Shown in pieces: positions 47,180 through 57,078 of a stretch of DNA of 64,000 nucleotides (position 1 is the first letter of the stretch; each line of letters begins with the position of its first letter). The DNA comes from Paraburkholderia fungorum (GTDB lineage Bacteria > Pseudomonadota > Gammaproteobacteria > Burkholderiales > Burkholderiaceae), in the NCBI RefSeq assembly GCF_900099835.1, contig NZ_FNKP01000004.1:1-64000 (forward strand), given 5' to 3'. The notes below the pieces were generated by a model. That model ran no database searches and was not told the DNA's origin. It worked only from the letters and a program-made list of their open reading frames with translations. The position numbers and the translations under genes were made by a program.

Positions 47180-47455
47180 TCCGCTTTCCTTCGGGTGTCA
47201 CTCGTTTCTAGGCTCCCGGTCTCCAATGAGGCCAAGCAGTTTGACCGTGATGCTGTCGGAGAGCGCCTTGATAACGTCGCATCGAGCAAGCGGCTGCGCC
47301 TACTCATTCCGCTTCTTGAACAGCGTCCATTGGTCTTGCTTGTCCCTTGCGACAGTCGCTGACTGTACAGCGCTCTGGACTTGCCTGTCAGCGCCTCCCG
47401 GAATTTCGGAACTGACGGTTAGGAACACGATACATACGCTGTCGCAATTGACCTA

Positions 47456-47622
47456 CCTTTTTCGTCCATCCGAGCGAGTCCAGTGCGCAGTGAGCAACGT
47501 CACGCTGCCAAAGACAAGCACCGAACAGACGAGAACCAGTTTTCGCCCAAAACGATCGGCTGCGGGGCCGCATAGAAACGCCGCCGTCGCAAGGCCAGCG
47601 AGGCCCGCTGCGAACAAAGGTT
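47456..47622 (-). pseudogene. MFS transporter fragment
   Basis: A minus-strand frame reads LFAAGLAGLATAAFLCGPAA followed by DRFGRKLVLVCSVLVFGSVT, the helix 2-loop-helix 3 region of an MFS permease with motif A (DRFGRK). Only about 55 codons remain, with no start or continuation. It resembles the aromatic acid:H+ symporter group. Confidence 0.55.
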
Positions 47623-47818
47623 ACATTGACAGCGATGGGTACAACCGTACCCGGCCACAATTTTACGCGTGGCGATCTACTTAAGCCGCAAGAAAGGATT
47701 TCTTATTCAAGACCAAGATGAATTTCTAAACTCGCAATCGAACGCATCGCCCCCACCAAATGCTCGCTACCACGCAATCGTCATCAGTCAAGTTTTTGCT
47801 CGACAAATCGTGTCAACC

Positions 47819-48298
47819 TTAGCTCGATATGGCGCGGCGCATATTCAGTCGTTTAGCGTATTTCGCCACTTCCGGCGCGTTTCGGTGCTCACAGATCAGC
47901 CGCTCCAAATTTCCGCGCACCGGCTCTGGAAACGGAGTAACCCGTCGAGTCGAGAGATCCACGTGTATCGACAGCTGCTCCATCGTCGCAGCGAGATACC
48001 GATCGCGCGTTTGAAACAACTCGAATAGGACAATCAAACGTTTTTCATCGCATTCCAGCAACCTGAGTTGCAGGCGCAACGGATCACCCTTCAGCACTTC
48101 GCGGTGATAACTTGTGTGAAGTTCTACTGTATAAATTCCGGAGCCCGACGCCTCTGTATAATCCAAGCCGACTCCACACTCCTGCAATAACTCGAAGCCT
48201 AACCGGTCAAACACTGCAACATAACACGCCGCATTCATATGACCGTATGCGTCAATCCAGTCGGATTCCACGATCAATTCGAGAGAAGGCAAAGGCAT
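47819..48298 (-). CDS. Hot-dog fold acyl-CoA thioesterase
   Basis: A 159-residue 4HBT-type protein. WIDAYGHMNAACYVAVFDRL carries the D-x-x-G-H-x-N motif with the catalytic acid, and the central helix and sheet follow (GIYTVELHTSYHREVLKGD). It is of the YbgC/4-hydroxybenzoyl-CoA type, also like carnitine-operon thioesterases. It follows the LysR gene by 34 nt on the same strand. It probably releases a free acid or CoA in the CoA-dependent pathway encoded to its right. Confidence 0.9.
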   Translation of the reverse strand: MPLPSLELIVESDWIDAYGHMNAACYVAVFDRLGFELLQECGVGLDYTEASGSGIYTVELHTSYHREVLKGDPLRLQLRLLECDEKRLIVLFELFQTRDRYLAATMEQLSIHVDLSTRRVTPFPEPVRGNLERLICEHRNAPEVAKYAKRLNMRRAISS

Positions 48299-48332
48299 CG
48301 TATTAATTCGTATTATAAAAGATGATTACAGA

Positions 48333-49220
48333 TTATCTAAGCGTCGAAATCAGCCATCGACGAACCGTGGCAACAGCAGGGTCGTTCCACATTCGTTCCG
48401 GAGCAACGAAGTAGTACCCCCCAAGTTGGGTCGAGACGCCGGGAATTACTTCGACCAGTTCACCCCGAGCAATCGCATCGTTAGCTACGAGATCGCTGAC
48501 AAGCGCGACGCCCTGCCCCAGTTTTGCGGCTTCCATCGTGAAATGGCCGTGCCACAGTCGTGGTCCGGTCAGATGAGGTATGTCCGTCACGCCAATTGCA
48601 AGCAGCCAGTTCTCCCACTGATCGCTCGAACGCTCATGAAGCAGCGGCATGTCGACAATACCCTGGGGCTCGCTCACGTTCGGAAATCGCGATACGAGGA
48701 TAGGACTCGCAACGGCAAGGATTCGTGGACGCGCGAACAGCTCAGAACGCAACCCTTCCTCCTGAACCGGATCTTCCAGATAAATAATTTCGGCATCGGC
48801 TTCATCCTTTTCGAAATCTGGTCTCGACGCGGTAGGCTGAAGAATCAACTCGCGCCCGTTCAGAGCCGCCTCCAGATCCGGTAAGCGCGCGAGAAGTTTG
48901 TAAGAGGCGAGGCCCGCCATACAGCAAACGTGCAACGCATCACCGCTGCCGTGGGACAACTCCGAGCACGCGTCGGCTATTAAATCCAACGCGCGCTTGG
49001 CCTTCGCGGCAAACCGTTCCCCCTCCCGCGTCAGTTGTAACCCGCGCCCGAACCGCTTGACCAGACGCGTGCTAACCGTGTCTTCCAGATTCTGGATATG
49101 CCGCGATATGACGGTGTGCGACACCGCCAGTTCATCTCCGGCTGAACGAATACTTCCGCTTCGGCTAAATGCTTCAAATGCACGTACCGCGATCAAGGAG
49201 GGTAGACGTCTACGGTGCAT
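48333..49220 (-). CDS. LysR-family regulator (GcvA-like) of the CoA-catabolism locus
   Basis: A 295-residue LysR protein: HTH FSRSGSIRSAGDELAVSHTV then SRHIQNLEDTVSTRLVKRFG, and effector domain about 90-295. The start at 49220 (MHRRRLPSL) has GGAG 6 nt ahead; the longer frame is discarded. It is divergent from the thiolase-like gene, with a LysR-type T-N11-A box between them, and is the likely activator of the 49.4-57.0 kb operon. Confidence 0.92.
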   Translation of the reverse strand: MHRRRLPSLIAVRAFEAFSRSGSIRSAGDELAVSHTVISRHIQNLEDTVSTRLVKRFGRGLQLTREGERFAAKAKRALDLIADACSELSHGSGDALHVCCMAGLASYKLLARLPDLEAALNGRELILQPTASRPDFEKDEADAEIIYLEDPVQEEGLRSELFARPRILAVASPILVSRFPNVSEPQGIVDMPLLHERSSDQWENWLLAIGVTDIPHLTGPRLWHGHFTMEAAKLGQGVALVSDLVANDAIARGELVEVIPGVSTQLGGYYFVAPERMWNDPAVATVRRWLISTLR

Positions 49221-49317
49221 GAACGACTCCAAAAGAGCGAGGAAACCCTTAGCCAAGGTCAACTATGGTTCAGATTTGGCGAGTATAGCGATTGAAAAAT
49301 CCACGCAAAAATTATTT

Positions 49318-49339
49318 ATTGTGCTTTTTTTGCACCAAT
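49318..49339. promoter_or_regulatory. LysR-box candidate (T-N11-A)
   Basis: ATTGTGC-T7-GCACCAAT is an imperfect palindrome whose core TGC-N7-GCA (49322-49334) satisfies the T-N11-A rule. It lies about 100 bp from both the LysR and the thiolase starts in an AT-rich region. Confidence 0.4.
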
Positions 49340-49432
49340 TAAAATTATTGAAGCTGCTTGTCGGACCGCCCCCCCACGGACAAATATTTGCTATGGACGA
49401 GAGTTCGTCGCAATCATGGATGTGGAGTCAAC

Positions 49433-50596
49433 ATGGATATTTCGGGTCGGGCTGCGATCGCAGGTATTTTTGAATCACCGAGGCGAAGCGCTCCTCAGAT
49501 GCACCCTTACGCTCTCCAGATGGAGTGTGTGTTGGGGGCACTCAGTGATGCCGGGCTAACTCTCAACGATGTTGATGGACTTTGTGTTGCATCGGGCGAT
49601 TGGGCCGAAGGCGGCGGTGTTAATAGCGTGACCGAATTTGCTGAATACGCTGGAATTCGACCGACCTGGTTTGATAGCACCGATGTTGGGGGATGTTCAT
49701 ACATCGTTCACGCGGGGCACGCCGCTGCGGCCATTGCAACCGGATTGGCCAAAGTCGTTGTAATCAGTTATGCCGCTACCCCACGCTGGTGGCCTCTCAA
49801 CACCCCCTCTTTCGATCCATTCGTTCTACCCGCTGGACCTGGACAGTTCGAATTGCCGTACGGTCCCACCCTTATTTCTACGTATGCGATGTACGCGCAA
49901 CGTCACATGCATTTGTATGGAACAACGGCAGAGCAACTCGCCAGCGTCGCGGTGACGTTCCGCCGCCACGCCGCAGGAAATCCGCACGCGCGTCTGCGTG
50001 ACGTCATTACAGTCGACGACGTCCTGAATTCTTCGATGATCGCATCGCCTCTGCACAAACTTGATTGCTGCGTGGTGACAGACGGGGGAGGTGCAATCGT
50101 GATGACAAGCCGGGAGTTCGCTAGAGACTGCAAGAGAAAGCCCGTCTATCTCTCCGGATTTGGATCTGCCACCGTACGCACCCAGTTGAGTCAGATAGAC
50201 AAAGATATCAAGACGCCAGCGAGCCTGTCCGGACCAGCTGCATTCAAGATGGCAGGCATGAAACCTGGCGATATCGACGTCGCACAACTGTATGACGCGT
50301 TCACCATCACGCCCTTGCTGGCACTCGAAGATCTGGGCTTCTGCGCAAGAGGAGAAAGTGGCCCCTACACGGCGGATGGCAACCTTTCCCTAGGAGGCCA
50401 GTTGCCAACGAATACGGACGGTGGCGGACTCGCATCGAATCATCCGGGCAAACGCGGCATCTTCACGCTGATCGAAGCGACACGTCAGTTGCGTGGAGAG
50501 GGGCCGGGAGTACAGGTACCCGATGCAGAAGTAGCGCTCGCGCACGGGATCGGCGGCACGTTTTGTGCCGCCGCGACCGCCATCCTGACCATCTAA
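49433..50596 (+). CDS. Thiolase-like (SCP-x type) acyl-CoA acyltransferase
   Basis: A 387-residue thiolase-fold protein. Visible features are FDSTDVGGCSYIVHAGHAAA (nucleophile region), LYDAFTITPLLALEDLGF, TDGGGLASNHPGKRG (the H-P-x-G motif) and GIGGTFCAAATAIL. It matches lipid-transfer/SCP-x thiolases, which usually need a DUF35 OB-fold partner; that gene follows 14 nt later. It would cleave a beta-keto acyl-CoA. ATG 49433 (MDISGRAAI) has GGAG 5 nt ahead. First gene of the operon. Confidence 0.92.
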   Translation: MDISGRAAIAGIFESPRRSAPQMHPYALQMECVLGALSDAGLTLNDVDGLCVASGDWAEGGGVNSVTEFAEYAGIRPTWFDSTDVGGCSYIVHAGHAAAAIATGLAKVVVISYAATPRWWPLNTPSFDPFVLPAGPGQFELPYGPTLISTYAMYAQRHMHLYGTTAEQLASVAVTFRRHAAGNPHARLRDVITVDDVLNSSMIASPLHKLDCCVVTDGGGAIVMTSREFARDCKRKPVYLSGFGSATVRTQLSQIDKDIKTPASLSGPAAFKMAGMKPGDIDVAQLYDAFTITPLLALEDLGFCARGESGPYTADGNLSLGGQLPTNTDGGGLASNHPGKRGIFTLIEATRQLRGEGPGVQVPDAEVALAHGIGGTFCAAATAILTI

Positions 50597-50610
50597 AGAG
50601 GCCGCTTGTC

Positions 50611-51009
50611 ATGAAAGACAAAATCATGCCCGTGATGGACGCAAACAGCGAGCCCTACTGGAAAGCTGCACGCGACCGTCGATTGCTGATCCAGCGCTGC
50701 GCGCGAACCGGGCTGTTTCAATGGTACCCGCGTCAACATTGCATTCACGACACCACCTTTGTACCTCAATGGGTCGAGGCTTCAGGATTCGGCGTGGTGT
50801 TCTCGTATTCCGTTATCTTTCGCGGCGGATTCGAAAATGAACCCTACATCTGTGCGCTAGTGGAATTGCAGGAAGGCGTCCTGATGCTTTCCCGACTGGA
50901 AGGAATCGCACCGGAGCGCGTTCGCATAGGACTCGACGTTGCGGTCGACTTTCTTCGCATCGACGATACCGTCACCCTACCGATCTTCAAGCCGAGAGAT
51001 AAACCATGA
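50611..51009 (+). CDS. DUF35 OB-fold, zinc-ribbon-type partner of the thiolase
   Basis: A 132-residue protein: N-terminal helix (ANSEPYWKAARDRRLLIQRC), a degenerate rubredoxin-like zinc ribbon in which only two cysteines remain (RCARTGLFQWYPRQHC), and an OB fold (FGVVFSYSVIFRGGF...). These proteins form complexes with SCP-x-type thiolases or ketosynthases and bind the acyl-CoA. ATG 50611 is chosen over an upstream in-frame start; its stop overlaps the MaoC start by ATGA. Confidence 0.9.
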   Translation: MKDKIMPVMDANSEPYWKAARDRRLLIQRCARTGLFQWYPRQHCIHDTTFVPQWVEASGFGVVFSYSVIFRGGFENEPYICALVELQEGVLMLSRLEGIAPERVRIGLDVAVDFLRIDDTVTLPIFKPRDKP

Positions 51010-51458
51010 ACGCAAATGTAGGACTCCGAAACATTTATCCGGGGCACATATATAAGTCCAGCCGCATAACCGTAACCGAAGCGCACATCGTGTTGTTCGC
51101 CGGCTTGAGCGGCGATTTCAACCCGCTCCACATGGATGCAACCTCAGCCTCCGACAACGGATATGGACGCCGGATCGCGCACGGCATGCTGGGTCATAGC
51201 ATCAGCACCGGCCTGAGATCGGGAATGGACGACTGGAAGATTGTGGCCTTTCTGGAAACACGTCGAAAGTTCGTCGCGCCCATCATGATCGGCGACACGA
51301 TTCATTTTCGGGCGACTGTTGCCGAGGCTAGACCTAGCCGGTCGGGCAAACCTTTCGGCGTAGTACGCGTGGAGATAGAGATGCTCAATCAGGCGGACCA
51401 GGTAGTACAGAGCGGTGAAGATACGTTCGCGGTTCTGGACGACGGGGAGAGTACGTAA
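51006..51458 (+). CDS. MaoC-like (R)-specific enoyl-CoA hydratase
   Basis: A 150-residue hot-dog hydratase with the catalytic D-x4-H of MaoC enzymes ([10 protein letters not shown]) and the downstream [11 protein letters not shown] segment. It would hydrate a 2-enoyl-CoA to an (R)-3-hydroxyacyl-CoA. It overlaps the previous gene (ATGA) and the next (TAATG), so the row is translationally coupled. Confidence 0.92.
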   Translation: MNANVGLRNIYPGHIYKSSRITVTEAHIVLFAGLSGDFNPLHMDATSASDNGYGRRIAHGMLGHSISTGLRSGMDDWKIVAFLETRRKFVAPIMIGDTIHFRATVAEARPSRSGKPFGVVRVEIEMLNQADQVVQSGEDTFAVLDDGEST

Positions 51459-52231
51459 TGACGGCCAATTTCATCACCATCAGACGTCTGGATGGCAAAA
51501 CCGCATTCGTGACAGGTGCCGGCGGCGGCATAGGCCACGCTGTTTGTCAGCGCCTTGCCTCTGAAGGCGCGCGAGTCATCATGGCCGACCTCAATGTCGA
51601 TCGACTCAAGGAAGATGCCGCAAGGCTTGCGAAGGAGCACGGTGTGACAATTGAAGCTGTCGCCCTCAATGTCTCCGATCGCTCGTCCTGGGAAAACGTT
51701 TCGCGCTCTCTCGAATCCAGCCATCAGCAAGTCGACATTCTTGTCAACGTAGCCGGCATTGTGCGTGACCGTTCCCTGACGCGGATGTCCGATGACGAAT
51801 GGTCTTCTGTCATCGACGTGAATCTTCGCGGCTCATGGCTAGGGTGTCAGTTTGCATTCGAATGGATCGGAAAGCGCGGCTGGGGTCGGATTGTCAACGT
51901 CGCTTCAACCGCAATTTATGGATCGTTCGGTCAATCAAACTATTCGTCATCGAAAGCCGGCGTCGTTGGACTGACGCGCGCTGTCGCATTAGAGGGCGCA
52001 AAGCGAGGAATTCTCGTCAATGCAGTCGCACCGGGCATTGTGGAAACATCCATCCTTGCCGATGTTCCCAATGACATTCTCGAGCGCTGGAAAGAACAAA
52101 TGCCTCTTAAGCGCCCAGCCCAGCCGCACGAGATCGCGTCCACGATCGCCTTTCTCGCGTCGAACGACGCCAGCTACATCACCGGCCAGACGATTGTGGT
52201 CGATGGTGGCGCAACAACTGGCGACTACTGA
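51458..52231 (+). CDS. SDR, FabG-like 3-hydroxyacyl-CoA dehydrogenase
   Basis: A 257-residue [11 protein letters not shown] (19-26), Asp after the second strand ([11 protein letters not shown]+-type), NVASTAIYG with catalytic Ser, Tyr162-x3-Lys166 (YSSSK), GQTIVVDGG at the C-terminus. Coming after a MaoC hydratase and before ABC genes in an operon with a thiolase, it most likely oxidises the 3-hydroxyacyl-CoA to the 3-keto form. Confidence 0.93.
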   Translation: MTANFITIRRLDGKTAFVTGAGGGIGHAVCQRLASEGARVIMADLNVDRLKEDAARLAKEHGVTIEAVALNVSDRSSWENVSRSLESSHQQVDILVNVAGIVRDRSLTRMSDDEWSSVIDVNLRGSWLGCQFAFEWIGKRGWGRIVNVASTAIYGSFGQSNYSSSKAGVVGLTRAVALEGAKRGILVNAVAPGIVETSILADVPNDILERWKEQMPLKRPAQPHEIASTIAFLASNDASYITGQTIVVDGGATTGDY

Positions 52232-52288
52232 ACACCGATTCGCACAATTCCAAAAAACTGTCTATTTAAATCCACGCGGAGAATCACC

Positions 52289-53338
52289 ATGGCTCAATAC
52301 TCCAGAAGAGACGTCCTGAAACTAGGCGGTGCGATCGCAACTGTCGCGGGTCTCACCTCAGCAAAATTCGCATTCGCCGCAGAAACACCTGCCGCGGCCA
52401 AACTCTATATCGAAGCAAAAAAAGAGGGCGAACTCAATCTCTACTGGGGTTCGTACGAACAGAAAACGATTGAGGCGATTCGCGACGCTTTCATCGCTCG
52501 CTATCCCGGCATCCGCGTTAATTTGCTGCGCCAGGGATCGCAGACCGTCTACACGCGCCTTCGTCTCGAACTACAAAGAAATGCGCCCAACTGCGACTCA
52601 CTCGGCACTACCAATCTGCTGCACTACACCGAGTTGAAAAAGATTAACGCTCTGCTTCCGTATGTACCGGAAGATGCCAGATTTCTGCCCGAGCAGTTCC
52701 GTCAACTCGACCCGGACAACATGTACCACATTGGCGCGATCAGCCTCACCGCAATTAACTACCAGTCGCAACGCGTCAAAACTGCACCGGCATCGTGGAA
52801 AGCGCTTCTCTCGCCCGAATATGCTGGAAAAATTACCGTCGGAAGTCCGGCGGCGTCCGGCGATGTGGCGCATTGGGCATTGGCCATGCGCACCAAATTT
52901 GGCGATGGATATCTGCGTGACTTCGCCAAACTCAATCCCAAAGTGGGTCAATCAAATGTCGATACTGTCACGGATATTCTCGCCGGCGAACGGATCGTTG
53001 GCGCAGGTGCCCCAGTGTCGTATACGCTGGCACAAAGGGCTGCCGGTCAACCCATCAACGTACAGTGGCCCACGGACGACACCATCCTGAATCTGGGATT
53101 GACCGCGATCCCTGCCAAAGCACCTCATCCCAACGCGGCCAAGCTCTTCAATAACTTCCTGTACTCGACTGAGGTCTCCCAGATCCTGTCTAGAAACCTC
53201 TGGCCGACTCTCCGCACTGATGTTCCCTGGTCCGACGGGCAATCGCTGGACAAACTGAAGTGGTACCGCAACAAGACAGACAATCTGGAAAAGCAGATGG
53301 CCGATACCGTCGCGCTCTGGCAATCCATTTTCTCGTAG
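52289..53338 (+). CDS. ABC transporter periplasmic solute-binding protein (family 1, FutA/AfuA-like)
   Basis: A 349-residue binding protein. The N-terminus carries a twin-arginine signal (YSRRDVLKLGG, then a hydrophobic run ending SAKFAFA-AE, cleavage near 30), so it is probably exported folded by Tat. The mature part has the family-1 fold (LYIEAKKEGELNLYWGSYEQ; AFIARYPGIRVNLLR; DSLGTTNLLHYTEL). Relatives bind Fe3+, thiamine, phosphonates or organic anions. The tyrosines that bind iron in FutA are not evident, and operon context favours an organic acid. It is followed by its permease and ATPase. Confidence 0.92.
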   Translation: MAQYSRRDVLKLGGAIATVAGLTSAKFAFAAETPAAAKLYIEAKKEGELNLYWGSYEQKTIEAIRDAFIARYPGIRVNLLRQGSQTVYTRLRLELQRNAPNCDSLGTTNLLHYTELKKINALLPYVPEDARFLPEQFRQLDPDNMYHIGAISLTAINYQSQRVKTAPASWKALLSPEYAGKITVGSPAASGDVAHWALAMRTKFGDGYLRDFAKLNPKVGQSNVDTVTDILAGERIVGAGAPVSYTLAQRAAGQPINVQWPTDDTILNLGLTAIPAKAPHPNAAKLFNNFLYSTEVSQILSRNLWPTLRTDVPWSDGQSLDKLKWYRNKTDNLEKQMADTVALWQSIFS

Positions 53339-53397
53339 TCGACGGACAAATCGTCCGTCACCGCCTTCGCCCCAATTTCGACTCACGACCCATACGT

Positions 53398-55161
53398 ATG
53401 GCTACAATCAAATTAAACCGTCCGACTGACCAGACACGAGGTATACGGTTCCGAATGCCGTCCATCGGCGCCGGTCTTGCTATCGTGCTGATCGCATCGG
53501 CCGCACTCGCGATGCTCATTGTCTATCCGGTCGGTTGGGTCATCTCGAATGGCTTTCATGATGACGTGACTGGGGCGCTCTCGTTAGCCAACTTCACCCG
53601 TGTGTTCGGATCCCAATCGCTGCTGCAGCCGATCCTGAATTCCGTCCTGCTTGCTCTGTCGACCGCATTTTTCTCCACGCTGATCGGCGTGCCGATGGCA
53701 TGGCTGGTTTCGCGTACGGACATGCCGGGGCGCACCCTCGTCAAGTTTCTGACAATGGGCGCTCTTATCACGCCTTCATTCATCGGCGCACTGGGTTGGA
53801 TACTCCTCGCAGCCCCCAACTCCGGGTGGCTAAATCATGTCTGGCGGATGCTGGCGGGCGCTAGCAGCGAGCCTTTGCTGAATATCTACTCAATGGGGGG
53901 CGCCATCTTCGTCTGCGCGGTATACACCGTCCCCTACACGTTTACCATCGTTTCCAGCGCGCTTGAGAACATGGCGGTTGAGCTGGAGGATGCCGCGACC
54001 ACATTGGGCAGCGGTATTCTGCGCACGATGCTGACAGTGACGATCCCGCTGGTGATGCCCGCCGTAATGGTCGGCTTTATTCTCTCTTTTATTCAAGGCG
54101 TCACCCTCTTTGGTGTTCCTGCCTTCCTCCTTACGCCTGCACATATTTCAGTCGTGACGACCCGACTTGCCGATATGTATGAGGCTTTCCCACCGCAACT
54201 GGACCTTGCTGCCGCCTATTGCATGCCGCTCCTGGCGCTGACCGCAAGTCTCTTCTATTTGCGTAAGCGAGTTCTGGGCCGGCGTCGGTACGATCTGGTC
54301 GGGGGTAAGAGCCGCGGCACCCGCGTCGTCAGGCTGGGCAACTGGCGTTGGTTAGCAATCCTGCTGGCGATGTTTGTACCCGTAGTGACGACTTTTCTTC
54401 CCTATGCGGCTATTCTCATCGTGTCTCTAAGCAAGGCGTGGGGACTTGGACCTTCCGCAGAGAACCTGACACTCCATTGGTATCGGTGGGCTCTCCTCGA
54501 CAATCAGCAAACTCTTACTGCAATCGTCAATTCTCTAAAGGACGCCACACTTGCCGCAACTGGGTGCATCATTCTCGGTACCGTCATTTCGTACATGGTC
54601 GAACGGCGCCTGTTCAAAGGCGCAATATTGTTGGGCGCTGTTGCAACGGTTCCTATCGTCATTCCAGGCATTGTTCTCTCGGTTGGATTTTTCTCTGCCT
54701 ATACGCAACCTCTGTTCGGTTTATATGGAACCTCGACTCTATTGATCCTCGCGTTCGTCGCGACTTTTCTACCAATCTCTTATTCACACGGCGGGTCGAT
54801 CCTCAAAGGGATCAGCCCGGACCTGGAGCGCGCCTCGCGCATTCTGGGATCCGGCCAGGTTCAGGCTTTTACCAACATTACCGCTCCGTTGATGGGACCC
54901 GGCCTGATTTCCGGCTGGCTTCTGGTGTTTATTCCGATTATGCGCGAACTATCGGTCGCGATATTTCTGGTAACACCGCAGACCAACGTGATGACAACGC
55001 TGATCTACAACTATAAAGACGGTGGAAACTACGAGGCCGTCTGTGCGACAAGTGTGGTTCTCCTGATCGGCACGATGTTGATCGTCGCTCTTGCCAATTC
55101 CATTTCACGAGCGAAACGTCGCCTCAAAACCATCAATCGCAAATCGGATTCACAATCATGA
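53398..55161 (+). CDS. ABC transporter permease, double (fused) domain, FbpB-like
   Basis: A 587-residue permease with about 12 helices in two BPD_transp_1 halves. The EAA-type loops read ELEDAATTLGSGILRTMLTV and DLERASRILGSGQVQAFTNI, which contact the ATPase. The start at 53398 (MATIKLN) is chosen because the longer frame overlaps the binding-protein gene. It overlaps the ATPase gene by ATGA. The fused layout is typical of Fe3+/2-aminoethylphosphonate-type importers. Confidence 0.93.
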   Translation: MATIKLNRPTDQTRGIRFRMPSIGAGLAIVLIASAALAMLIVYPVGWVISNGFHDDVTGALSLANFTRVFGSQSLLQPILNSVLLALSTAFFSTLIGVPMAWLVSRTDMPGRTLVKFLTMGALITPSFIGALGWILLAAPNSGWLNHVWRMLAGASSEPLLNIYSMGGAIFVCAVYTVPYTFTIVSSALENMAVELEDAATTLGSGILRTMLTVTIPLVMPAVMVGFILSFIQGVTLFGVPAFLLTPAHISVVTTRLADMYEAFPPQLDLAAAYCMPLLALTASLFYLRKRVLGRRRYDLVGGKSRGTRVVRLGNWRWLAILLAMFVPVVTTFLPYAAILIVSLSKAWGLGPSAENLTLHWYRWALLDNQQTLTAIVNSLKDATLAATGCIILGTVISYMVERRLFKGAILLGAVATVPIVIPGIVLSVGFFSAYTQPLFGLYGTSTLLILAFVATFLPISYSHGGSILKGISPDLERASRILGSGQVQAFTNITAPLMGPGLISGWLLVFIPIMRELSVAIFLVTPQTNVMTTLIYNYKDGGNYEAVCATSVVLLIGTMLIVALANSISRAKRRLKTINRKSDSQS

Positions 55162-56231
55162 AAAGCATTCGCATCAAAGGATTGCGCAAACAATACGAAA
55201 CTTATACCGCTCTTGCAGGCATCGATCTCGACGTCGAACAAGGTGAACTACTCGCGCTATTGGGGCCCTCCGGGTGTGGAAAATCGACGACACTCCAACT
55301 CCTGGCCGGCTTCGACCAACCTACGTCGGGTGAGATCTGGATCGGTGACAAGAAGTTGTCTGCCCCTGGACAGGTGGTTCCCCCCGAGCGGCGGAATATA
55401 TCTCTCGTATTTCAGAGCTATGCCGTGTGGCCGCACAAAACTGTCGCGGAGAACGTCGCGTACGGGTTGGAAGTCAGACGCACGCCCGCACGCGAGCGCG
55501 ACGAACGACTGAAACAAGCTCTGGACATGGTCCGACTGACCGCGCTGCGAGACCGCTACCCATCAGAACTGTCCGGCGGTCAGCAACAGCGTGTCGCGCT
55601 CGCGCGCGCCCTCGTCATTGAGCCCAGTGTGCTTCTACTGGACGAACCACTGTCCAACCTCGACGCGCACCTGCGCGAAGAAATGCGGTTCGAGATCCGA
55701 CGGGTTCACGATCTACTCGGCTTAACTACGGTGTACGTGACCCATGACCAGTCCGAGGCACTTGTGACGGCGGACAAGATAGCCGTGTTGAAGAACGGCG
55801 TCATACAGCAACTCGATACGCCGCAGAACGTCTATGAGCGCCCTTCGAACTCTTTCGTCGCCACGTTCATCGGAGCAAACAACGAGCTGCCCGGCACATT
55901 GACCGAAACAGGTTATCTGAAAGTCGGCGAGCAAATCCTGAACGCCGAAAACCGTAGCACCGTAGGTAGCGGAGGCGATGTCTGTCTCTGTATCCGTCCG
56001 TCTCGGGTGAAGCTGACTGAACCATCAAACACTAACGGACCGAACGTCTTGCGTGGCAAGGTAAAGCGCGTCGCTTATCTCGGCGAATGCAGCGACGTCG
56101 TCGTGGACGTCGTCACCGGGCACTCCGTCAGAGCGTTTGTGCCCCCGAAAGAGAGACTCGTTCCCGGCCAGGAGGTCGACGTGCATCTTCCGGTGAGCGA
56201 ATGTCAGATTCTCGATGCAACCAAATCGTAA
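55158..56231 (+). CDS. ABC transporter ATP-binding protein
   Basis: A 357-residue ATPase: Walker A GPSGCGKST (36-44), Q-loop LVFQSYAVWPHKTV, signature LSGGQQQR (about 136-143), Walker B VLLLDEP, H-loop VTHDQ, then a TOBE domain (about 280-355) as in FbpC/PotA/MalK-type importers. It energises the permease encoded just upstream. Confidence 0.95.
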   Translation: MKSIRIKGLRKQYETYTALAGIDLDVEQGELLALLGPSGCGKSTTLQLLAGFDQPTSGEIWIGDKKLSAPGQVVPPERRNISLVFQSYAVWPHKTVAENVAYGLEVRRTPARERDERLKQALDMVRLTALRDRYPSELSGGQQQRVALARALVIEPSVLLLDEPLSNLDAHLREEMRFEIRRVHDLLGLTTVYVTHDQSEALVTADKIAVLKNGVIQQLDTPQNVYERPSNSFVATFIGANNELPGTLTETGYLKVGEQILNAENRSTVGSGGDVCLCIRPSRVKLTEPSNTNGPNVLRGKVKRVAYLGECSDVVVDVVTGHSVRAFVPPKERLVPGQEVDVHLPVSECQILDATKS

Positions 56232-56243
56232 AAGGAGAAGTAG

Positions 56244-57038
56244 GTGAATCAAACGAAGAATGAGATCTTGCAAAAGCGCGAAAACGGCGTTCACTGGATC
56301 ATGTTTAACCGGCCCGAGTCAAGAAATGCAATGACTGTTGGCATGGAGCAGACGATTATCGAAGTCTCACGTCAGATCAATGAAGATCCGGAAGTGAAGG
56401 CTGTGATCTTCACCGGGGCGCCCGCGGATCGCCCATCTTTTATGGCCGGCGCGGATTTCGATTCCCTAAAGAAGGCGACCACGCCAGAAGAATTCGTCAA
56501 GCTTGAGCGGAATGGCGAAGCTGTTCAGATCGCGGTCGAGCAAATCAAGGTGCCTACCATTGCAGCCATGGCCGGCGCCTGCGTGGGAGGCGGCGCACTA
56601 CTTGCTGCCAGCTGCGACGTGCGAATCGCCAGCCCGTCCGTCAAGTTTGGCCTTCCGATTGCGCGCACGGTAGGTAATTGTCTCTCTGTACAAAACTATG
56701 CGCGGCTCACGTCCACTCTAGGTTACGCACTGACCAAAGATATGATCTTTTCCGCCCGCCTGCTGACTGCAGACGATCTGCTTGGCGTCCACGCCATTCG
56801 GGAAATTGTCAGTGACGCTGACCTCCATAGCAAGGCCGAGGAGATCGCAGAGCAACTGAAGACCCTCGCACCACTGACCCTCTATGCCACCAAAGAGGCG
56901 CTACGCAGGCTTCGGGATCAGCCTGTCGCGGCCATTCCTGACGATGACCTGATCTCGGCATGTTACGCGTCCAGCGACTTCCGCGAAGGCGTGGCCGCTT
57001 TCATGGAGAAACGTAAGCCCCGTTGGCTCGGTCGCTAA
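56244..57038 (+). CDS. Crotonase-family protein (enoyl-CoA hydratase/isomerase-like)
   Basis: A 264-residue crotonase. Oxyanion-hole segments are FMAGADFDSL and AGACVGGGALLAASCDVRIA. At the sites where enoyl-CoA hydratase has its two catalytic glutamates the sequence reads KFGLPIARTVGNCLS, with neither glutamate in place, so it may be an isomerase, hydrolase, lyase or a CaiD-like variant rather than a standard hydratase. GTG start with AGGAG upstream, 12 nt after the ATPase gene. Last gene of the operon; a hairpin terminator follows. Confidence 0.92.
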   Translation: MNQTKNEILQKRENGVHWIMFNRPESRNAMTVGMEQTIIEVSRQINEDPEVKAVIFTGAPADRPSFMAGADFDSLKKATTPEEFVKLERNGEAVQIAVEQIKVPTIAAMAGACVGGGALLAASCDVRIASPSVKFGLPIARTVGNCLSVQNYARLTSTLGYALTKDMIFSARLLTADDLLGVHAIREIVSDADLHSKAEEIAEQLKTLAPLTLYATKEALRRLRDQPVAAIPDDDLISACYASSDFREGVAAFMEKRKPRWLGR

Positions 57039-57078
57039 TCCAATTCTCGTCTCTCCCTCGCAACGCATCAATGCAAAA

